From contig JAPQWV010000051.1 of assembly GCA_027422505.1 (NCBI GenBank), positions 2,695,501 through 2,759,500 on the forward strand: a DNA stretch of 64,000 nucleotides, given 5' to 3'. A program made the translations under genes and the position numbers. The notes under the pieces are model-generated. The model saw nothing but the letters and a program-made list of their open reading frames with translations, ran no database searches and was not told the origin of the DNA. Numbering within the stretch: the first letter of the stretch is position 1; each line of letters opens with the position of its first letter. Below are positions 56,551 to 64,000 of the stretch, piece after piece. The stretch is from Craterostigma plantagineum (lineage: Eukaryota > Streptophyta > Magnoliopsida > Lamiales > Linderniaceae).

Positions 56551-58087
56551 ATGGCAGCAACTCGACTGGAAATGGAAATCTTCAATGGATCGAACGATTT
56601 CGGTCTCTGGAAATTGAAGATGAAGGCGCTTTTGACTGATAAAAGTCTTGAGGAGGCTCTTAAGCCTGAGGCGGATATGGAACCGAAGGATATGGCAGCT
56701 GCATTGAAGAAGAAAACCAGAGAAAGAGCATTTGCAACACTGATTTTATGTCTGAGTGATCAAGTGCTTCGCAAGGTTGCAAAGGAGACCACAACCGAGG
56801 ATTTGTGGAAGAAGCTTGATGAATTATATATGACAAAGTCCCTAGCTAGGCGCTTGTACTTGAAACAAGCTCTATATACCTTTCAGATGGTAGATGAAGT
56901 GGCATTAGAACCTCAGATAGATCAGTTTCAAAACTGATTTTAGATTTGGAGAATATAGGTGAGGAGTTGAAAGATGAAGATCAAGCTCTTCTTCTTCTTT
57001 GCTTACTGCCTAAAAGTCATGAACACTTCAAGAGGCTCTGTATGGTAGGGATACTTGGAAGCTCGCAGATGTGCTCTCTGCATTGAGTTCTAGGCAGCTA
57101 AACTCAAGGAAAAATTAGGAAATTGCAGAAAATTCAGATGCGGCGCAGCTATTGTTTGTGAAGGATAAGTCGAAATTCTCTCAAAATAAAGGCAAAGGAA
57201 AGGATGTTTATGAGGCTAAGGGTCCTGTGAGGTGCTTCCACTGTCAAGAGGAAGGTCACATTCGAAGGTTTTGCCCAAGAAGAGTCGGATCAAACACAAA
57301 CAAAGGCAAACTGGTAGTTGCGGCTGATTTTGCTTGTGATGGTTATGAAGATGCTGGAGTTTTGCATGTGTCTGAGCATGTGGAGAGCAAGGAGTGGATC
57401 CTTGACTCAGGGTGCATCTATCACATCACTTGCAACAAGGATTGGATGCAAGGATTCAATGAAACAGCTGAAAAAGTGAAGCTTGGTGATGGCAAGTTTT
57501 GCAAAGTGTTTGGGGTTGGATCTGTGCTTTTGAGGCTCAAGTCTGGTGTTGTAGGTATTCTTAAGGATGTTAGGTATGTCCCTGACTTGAGGAGGAACTT
57601 GATATCCATAGGAGAATTGGATTCAAAGGGCTACAACGTGAGGGCTGTTGCTGGAAAACTCACAGCTTCAAAACAGAGGAGGCTGATTTTATCCGGTGTT
57701 CGGAGGAATGGAATCTACGTCTTAGAAGGATGTTCTGTGATGAAAGCTACATCTAATGAAACTAGGAAATGTGGTCTGTTGAATGTGGTGAAAGGGAAGC
57801 CACAGAAAGCTCGTTTAGGGGCTAAACGAGCTGCTCCAAAACCCTTGGTTGGAGCAGTTTTCACAGAAACTGCTGAAGCTGCTGTGGCGAAAGTGAGCTC
57901 TGATTGCTATGATTCTGAGCTCGAGGTGGAGGCGATTTCACCAAGGAATGAGAACATGCTGAAGCCATATATGAGGACAAGCTTCGAGGAAGATGGGAAC
58001 TCAGATATGGAAGTCGAAACTGAGGATGAAAGCTCGACAAAATCTGAGGTAAAAGCTGAAATTTCAGAAACTGTTATGGAAAACTGA
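56551..58087 (+). pseudogene. gag-protease region of the nested element
   Basis: 56551-56937 is Gag N-terminal (EIFNGSNDFGLWKLKMKALL), ending at a stop. Further Gag homology (LILDLENIGEELKDEDQALL) continues in another frame to about 57120. 57152-58087 carries the zinc knuckle CFHCQEEGHIRRFC, a protease-like EWILDSGCIYHITCNKDW and a pre-integrase-type start (RYVPDLRRNLISIGELDSKG), then an unrelated Glu/Lys-rich tail to TGA 58085-58087. The polymerase part is absent. Confidence 0.8.
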
Positions 58088-59437
58088 GCCTTCTACTGTG
58101 AATGAGGGCAAGGGAAAGGCAAAGAAAAGCGGTTTAAGGGCTTGGAAGGAAGATCTTGAGGCTGTGAAGGGAGAATCTTCGGGGGAAACGAAGATTGGAA
58201 ACTCGAAGAGCCGAATCGGTTCCAAGTGGTAGATTTCAATCTCACTTGGACTCGACAAGGTCTCTTTCGAGGCTCGAAGCTCCTAAGGAGCTTGATGACC
58301 AACAGAGCGGAGCTACGGATTGAGGTGGAGCTTCGAACGAAGCTTCGAGAGGAATTACAACTGAAGTTTAAGAAAAAATTCCTGAAGCTGAGATGAACGG
58401 GGCTGATTCTGGTGTGGTTTTTTTAGCTGATATAAAGTCTGTGTTTGAGCTGTTATGGAGGAGTTCGGGGCATGGATTGCGAGCTCTAGGCTCAAGGTGG
58501 AGTTTGTCGGGAAGTGTGTGCCAAGAACTCTCCGGAAATGGCCGGGAAGTCGCCGGAAACATGGCCGGTCTATCACTGCTGAAGAACAGAAAATCTGCTA
58601 AAGAAAACACTAAGTTCTGAAGTGTTAAACTCGGATTAAATGAGGGCCGTCGGATCTGTTGGCTCATCATCTGATGACTGAGGTTTGAACGTGGCAGATT
58701 TAATATGAGACGTTCGATATGGCGCCAGTGACGATCAGCGGACGAGATTTGCTGCAAGGAAAATGCTTTAGCACTTCTATGAGTGAAATAGCAACTTCTG
58801 TGTTAGCTCAGATCATATGGGGGCCGTTGGATGGGATCAAATATGATCGGACGGCTGAGAGGAGTCGCACCAGAAATACACCTGAAGCTACTGAATATAT
58901 ATATCAGAACAGAGGTGTCGATGAGCTCACTTCATGAGCTTGTAACTTTCTCTAGAGTGAGAATTAGAGAGAGTTGTCAACTAGGGTTTTATAGTAGGCG
59001 TGGAGTACTGTAAAACTTGTGTTGGTGATCGATCGAATAGAAAGCTCTGTTGGTCCGTGGACGTAGGCGAAGATCGCCGAACCACGTTAAAATCGCTGTG
59101 CATTTTCTGTGCGTTTTCGGTTGTGTTTTGCTGCGAATTCGAGCTGCGATTGCTCGAATTGTTACGATCGAATTGTGAACGCACAGGTTAGAGACGAGTC
59201 GATTGCAGTTGGAAAAAATCCCTACATGGTGCGGTGATCGTGGACGGACACGTGAGGGTGCCTTTAGAGGAAAAAATTCTATCCGGATACGGTGTGGGTG
59301 GTGTGTCCCCGGCCTTTGTAAGGATGATTGGTGAATCTGCGGTGAGAAGTGCTTGGTGTAGTGATTGCGGAGAAACGCTTGGTGCAGATAATCGTCGAAG
59401 GGGAGGCCCGTTGTGGTCTTGAGTTTGAGGGGAAGTT
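58088..59437 (+). other. non-coding 3' half of the nested element, with internal LTR-end/PBS copy
   Basis: No long coding frame. 58990-59226 resembles an R-U5 leader (GTGGACGTAGGCGAAGATCG then CGAACCACGTTAAAAT). It ends AAAAAATCCCTACA followed by TGGTGCGGTG at 59212-59236, the same junction as the true LTR end/PBS at 56499-56522. Confidence 0.6.
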
Positions 59438-59930
59438 TGTTGGGTATACAAACATCAGTCCCACATCGAGTAAATACAAGGAAAATTGATAGGTTTATAA
59501 GCTTGTGGGTTCACTCCCTCTATTGCCAATTGGTTTTAGAGAGGAACCCCACAAGCTTATACCGTGCTTGGGCTTGGGCTGGAATTGGGTCTGAAAAAAT
59601 CCCTACACCTTCGATCTAAGCTCCTATTTATAGGGAAAGATAGCTTATGTGAATCCACCTTGTGAACAATTAGAAAAGCAATTAGCCATCTTTTGACAAT
59701 TAGGTAGCCGATATAATGAGAAGATGAGTTTCTCCTTTGATTTGGAAATACCCACGTGAAGATCCAAACGGATAGCAAAGAGACAAAAGACTTTTCAAAA
59801 GTGTCCCATCTTGTTCAAACCCACGGATCAAGTTCAAACCAACAAATCTCCACCTTGAACTTGATTCCAAAAATCACTCCACCTTAATTTAGAATACTTC
59901 TGTCTCCCTCCGACCTTAGCCCCTGGCAGG

Positions 59931-62900
59931 CTACTTCACCATTTCTGAAACACCAATCAAGTCCAAGCACTGTTTGAACTTGGAAACTGGAAGAGCCTTC
60001 GTAAACATGTCCGCAGGATTGTCCTTCATGTTGATCTTCTTGATAAACACCTTCTTATCTGCAATGATCTCACGAATAAAATGATACTTGACATCAATAT
60101 ACTTAGTCCTTTCGTGATACATCTGATCCTTAGTCAAATGAATCGCACTTTGACTATCACAGAAAATAGTAATAATTCCCTGATTCTGAGTTAATTCCCT
60201 GAATAATCCTGTCAACCATAATGCTTCCTTGATCGCACCAGTAATCGCCATGTATTCTGCTTCAGTAGTAGATAACGCCATACGTGCTGTAGAGTAGCTT
60301 TCCAGCTAACTGCACAACCAACCATACAAAACACATAACCAGTAAGAGATCGTCGTTTATCGAGATCACCTGCGTAGTCAGAATCGATGAAGCCAACGAG
60401 AGTATCACTGTTTCTGCCAAACTCCAGACAAAAGCTTAGAGTACCCTTCAAGTATCTGAGAATCCACTTCACTGCTTGTCAGTGCTCTTTCCGTGGATTA
60501 ACCATATACCCACTTACAACACTAACAGCCTGTCAAATATCAGGACGTGTACATACCATTGCATACATAATACTGCCGACTGCACTCGAGTAGGGAACTC
60601 GATCCATGTACGCTTCTTCCTCATCTGATGATGGTGACTGAGCAGCGCTTAGCCTAAAATGGCTAGCAAGGGGAGTGCTGACTGATTTGGCATCGCTCAT
60701 GCCTAATCTCTCCAAAACCTTTCTAAGGTAACTTTCCTGGATCAGGTATAACTTTCTAAGATATAACGTCTAATCTCCACACCAAGAACTTCTTAGCTGC
60801 TCCTAAATCATTCATTTCAAATTCACCATTCAAGAAGGCCTTCAACTGGTGAATTCAAGATTCTTAGCCGCAATGAGCATGTCATCAACATATAGCAATA
60901 GATAAATGAACGAACTGTCATTTAACTTTCGGAAGTAAACACAACTATCATACTTGCTCCTGGAGAAACCATGACCCAACATGAAAGAATCAAAATGTTT
61001 GTACCACTGTCTTGGAGACTGTTTTAATCCGTATAAGGATTTCTTCAGTAGACAAACTTGATCTTCTTTGCCTTCAACTATGAAGCCTTCAAGTTACTTC
61101 ATATAAATCTGTTAATATAAATCGCCATGTAAGAACGCCGTCTTGACCTCAAACTGTTCTAACTCCAAATCATACATGGCAACGAATGCAAGTAATACAC
61201 GAATAGAGCTATGTAACGACTGGTGAGAATACGTAATTAAAATCAACACCTTGTACCTGACTATAGCCTTTCGCGACTAATCGTGCCTTATACCTTGCAT
61301 CGTCAGAACCAGATAAACCTCTTTTTTCTTGAAGACCCACTTACATCCGACTATTTTTTTTTTCTTGGGCGGCGGCACAAGAATCCACGTACCGTTCTTG
61401 TGCAGAGACTCCATTTCTTCATTCATCGCTACCAACCACATATCAGAATTATCATCGCTTATTGCATCCGAATAGGTAGAAGGTTCGCCGCCTCCACCTG
61501 TTTCTTGCGCCACTGATAAAGCGTACGAAACTAAATTTACGTACCGCTGTGCTAGTCGAATCTCTCGTCTCTCCCTATCTTTGGCTATTGAATATTCCTG
61601 CTCGGTGCTTTCATCTTCAACAGGATCTTCACGTTCTACCTCATCCTCTTGATCTGTTGAACTCGTAGCAGGGTCATCTGAAGGATCTTTGTTGATCTCG
61701 AGCTCCACCTCGCTGTGTACGCTGTACTTCTTTTCTTGATTAGAAGGATTAGTAGACTCTTTGAGGGATGTAACATAGAAGACTCGTCAAATATAACATC
61801 TCTGCTAATTATAAATTTGGGTGATTTGGGATCAGGATTATATAGTCTATATCCTTTCACCCCTGAAGCGTAATCGAGAAAAATACACTTTTTAGCTCTA
61901 GGCTCTAACTTTCCCTCGTTTACGTGCATATAAGCAAGACACCCAAATACTCTTAAGTTGGAATAATCAGCAGTACCTGACCATACTTCCTCAGAAGTCT
62001 TGAAATTGATCGGTGAACACGGTGAACGGTTGACAATATAACATGCTGCGGCGATAGCTTCAGCCCAAAAATCATTTGTCAACCCAGCGTTGGAGATCAT
62101 ACATCGAGCTCTCTCTAAAAGCATTCAGTTCATGCGCTCGGCAACACCATTTTGTTGAGGCGTCATTCGAACAGTGTGATGTCGAGGAATACCTTCATTC
62201 TTGCAGAATTCGTTGAACTCGCTTTCACAAAATTCTAAGCCATTATTTGTCCGCAACCGCTTGATCTGTTTTCCTGTCTGCTTTTCAATCAAAACTTTCC
62301 ATTGTTTAAATGTTAGGAAAAACATTACTTTTCTGTTTAAGAAAATAGGCCCAGACTTTCCTTGAAAAATCATTGATGAATGTCAACATATATCTTGCAC
62401 CACCTTTGGACGGAACACGAGAAGGACCCCATACACCAGAATGAATATAGTCCAAAGTACCTTTCGTCCTGTGGACTGCTGGAGAATTGAAGCTGACTCG
62501 TTTCTGCTTCCCAAAAATACAATGTTCGCGAAAGTCCATCTTACCAGTACTTTGACCGCAAAGTAGGCCCCGCTTGCTTAAAATCTTCAAGCCTTTTTCT
62601 TCCATGTGTCCAAGTCGCATATGCCATAATCTCGTGGTATCAACCTCCGGGGATGTCGAAACTGCAGCGGAACCTGTAACAGTAGTTCCCTGCAAAATAT
62701 ATAAATTTCCAGACCTACAAACTTTCATCACGACAAGGGCACCTCTGGCAATCTTTAAAACTCCGCCTTCACCTGAGAACCTGCACCCTTGAGATTCAAG
62801 TGTGCCTAAAGAGACAAGATTTCTCTTCATATTTGGAACATGTCTGACTTCTGTAAGCGTTCGGATGATTCCATCGAACATCTTGATATGAACTTTGCCT

Positions 62901-63885
62901 TTACCAACAACTTTACACGGAGCATCATTTTCCATTTAAACATATCCACCATCAAAATCTTCATATGTGGAAAAACAATCCCGACTCCGACTTATGTGGT
63001 AAGAACAACCCGAATCTAAGATCCACTCATTATCAGACGTAACAATATTTGCAGTTGCTACAAAAATAGTTCCATCGCTCTCATCAGCAGCTAAACTAGC
63101 TTCGGCGGGTTTATTAAATTGCTGATTATTTTTCTCCTTATTTTTTAATTTAATACAATCAGCTTTAATGTGTCCTTTTTTCTTGCAAAAATTACAAACT
63201 TTATTTCTGTACCTGGATTTCGACCTTTCTTTAGATCTACTACTTTCAGCGTCTCTATGTTCTGGTCTTCCCCGTGCAAACAGACCTTCTGCCTGGCTAC
63301 CACTTGTTTCTCCCGTAATATCCCTGTCTATCTGTGTTTTCGATTTTAATGCGGATTTGACACTAGAATATGATATTGTGTCTTTTCCGTATATAATCGT
63401 GTCACGAAAATGTTTTAAAGACGAGGGAAGGGAACACAACAATATTATGGCATGATCTTCGTCCGTCACTTTAACTTCTACGTTCGCCAAATCAATAATA
63501 ATAGAATCGAATTTATCGAGATGCGAAAGAATAGAAGTACCTTCCGTCATTTTCATACTGTATAGCTTCTGCTTTAAATAAAGCCGGTTCTCCTTAGTCT
63601 TCTTCATGTATATAGCTTTTAACGCATCCCACATATCCATAGCTGTCGTCTCCGTGGCGACTTCTTGTAAAACCTCGTAAGAGAGATTTAATATAATAGC
63701 CGATCTGACTTTCTTGTCCAATTCATTAAATTGATCGTCCTTCATTTCGGTTGGTTTCTTCTTTGCGCCTTCAAGCGCCACCTCGCAACCAGTCTTGAAT
63801 GAGTATGGTCTCCATCTTGAGACTCCACATTGCAAATGGCATTTCTGTTGAACTTTTCAATTGACATTTTTGTTATCGTCATGGT
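59931..63885 (-). pseudogene. tandem Copia gag-pol, copy 2
   Basis: Same content and same lesions as copy 1 (Gag 63835-62936 with TAA after DFDGGYV, integrase breaks near 62320 and 62125, broken RT, RNase H 60472-59931). A private one-base loss near 60281 breaks RNase H, where copy 1 is intact. Scattered substitutions distinguish the copies (for example 63207 versus 55347, and 60775 versus 52915). Confidence 0.88.
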
Positions 63886-63922
63886 GGCTAAAAAATAAAC
63901 CGGGTTGGCTCTGATACCAATT

Positions 63923-64000
63923 TGTTAGGATATGCGGAAATTTCCGATTATTATTTGCCCGAAAAATGACGATAATAAATAATAGAGACGAAAATAAATT
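63923..64000 (-). repeat. LTR3 of the tandem Copia, truncated by window end
   Basis: The first 78 bp of the LTR in forward orientation, TGTTAGGATATGCGG onward, one difference from LTR2. The site where LTR2 carries the nested element (position 283 of the LTR) lies beyond the window. Confidence 0.85.

Larger units (their letters stand above)
56346..59607 (+). mobile_element. non-autonomous Copia-like element with gag and protease only, short LTRs
   Basis: 3262 bp flanked by CCTTC. LTRs are about 167 bp (56346-56512) and 170 bp (59438-59607), starting TGTTGG and ending TCCCTACA, but clearly diverged (roughly a fifth of positions). Directly after the 5' LTR is TGGTGCGGTGAGCGTGGATC, a PBS for a tRNA other than initiator Met. 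The 3' LTR is preceded by GAGGGGAAGT. No integrase, RT or RNase H is found, so it resembles gag-only TR-GAG-type elements but retains protease. Confidence 0.82.
56063..59844 (-). repeat. LTR2 of the tandem Copia, split by the nested element
   Basis: Left part 56063-56345 and right part 59613-59844 join across the nested element (56346-59607) with CCTTC duplicated at the junction (56341-56345 and 59608-59612). Total about 515 bp, colinear with LTR1. Confidence 0.9.
51462..64000 (-). mobile_element. tandem Copia array: LTR-internal-LTR-internal-LTR (runs off the window)
   Basis: Minus-strand Copia. LTR1 51462-51983, internal 51984-56062, LTR2 56063-56345 plus 59613-59844 (split by a nested element), internal 59845-63922, LTR3 from 63923 to beyond the window. 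The PBS, TTGGTATCAGAGCC read on minus, lies next to LTR2 (near 56046-56060) and LTR3 (near 63906-63920). Polypurine GGTGGAGATT (minus) lies next to LTR1 and LTR2. The two internal regions are nearly identical, including their stops and frame breaks, so neither is autonomous. One shared middle LTR indicates LTR-LTR unequal recombination. Confidence 0.9.

Overview
This is a plant nuclear window, from a eudicot judging by compact multi-exon genes with GT..AG introns and Copia, Sirevirus, MULE, hAT and Stowaway elements. An asterid such as a Lamiales species is plausible, but I cannot place it firmly. There are no bacterial features. Exon coordinates were assembled by hand from frames, splice sites and recalled family sequences, so an occasional 1-base error is possible.

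Genes. (1) 271-3726 (+): the 3' part of a MAP3K-epsilon-type kinase gene, armadillo region only, with one apparent 1-nt frameshift. (2) 5032-8570 (-): a complete 13-exon nucleolin gene with acidic N-terminus, two RRMs and a C-terminal GAR domain; its promoter holds telo-box and site II motifs. (3) 9328-11329 (-): a 3-exon intracellular LysM protein. (4) 13197-25786 (-): a short HUA2-like pseudogene with two frameshifts and a 10.2-kb Sirevirus in one intron. (5) 28581-29781 (-): mitochondrial-type CLPP2. (6) 36177-38247 (-): a 7-exon RING-H2 E3 ligase of the BIG BROTHER-related type. (7) 39438-40028 (+): a jacalin-like lectin, with a broken second lectin copy at 50903-51461. As I recall, LysM, CLPP2 and HUA2 are neighbours in Arabidopsis (At5g23130/40/50), so the LysM, HUA2-like and CLPP2 genes here look like a conserved block swollen by transposons.

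Transposons dominate from 14.8 kb on. The Sirevirus (14825-24989, TSD AACAC, LTRs about 2 differences in 791 bp) has gag, pol and a third ORF. A MULE of about 5.1 kb (29863-34995) sits 81 bp upstream of the CLPP2 start codon; it carries a decayed MuDR-type transposase, an Ulp1-like protease segment and GGGACCC-core minisatellites, and is itself hit by a hAT element. Smaller elements with matching TSDs lie at 11617, 12092, 35246 and 38540. Between the two lectin copies is a Copia (40916-50860) containing a second, intact, GC-rich Copia (42963-47796) with identical LTRs. From 51462 to the window end there is a tandem Copia array (LTR-internal-LTR-internal-LTR) whose middle LTR is split by a gag-protease-only element (56346-59607).

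The observations I rank highest are: a short inverted motif (ATGTTG..CAACAT) scattered tens of times through the Sirevirus in all three codon phases; the GC-rich, apparently very young Copia; the tandem shared-LTR Copia array with its testable prediction just outside the window; and the MULE immediately 5' of CLPP2.
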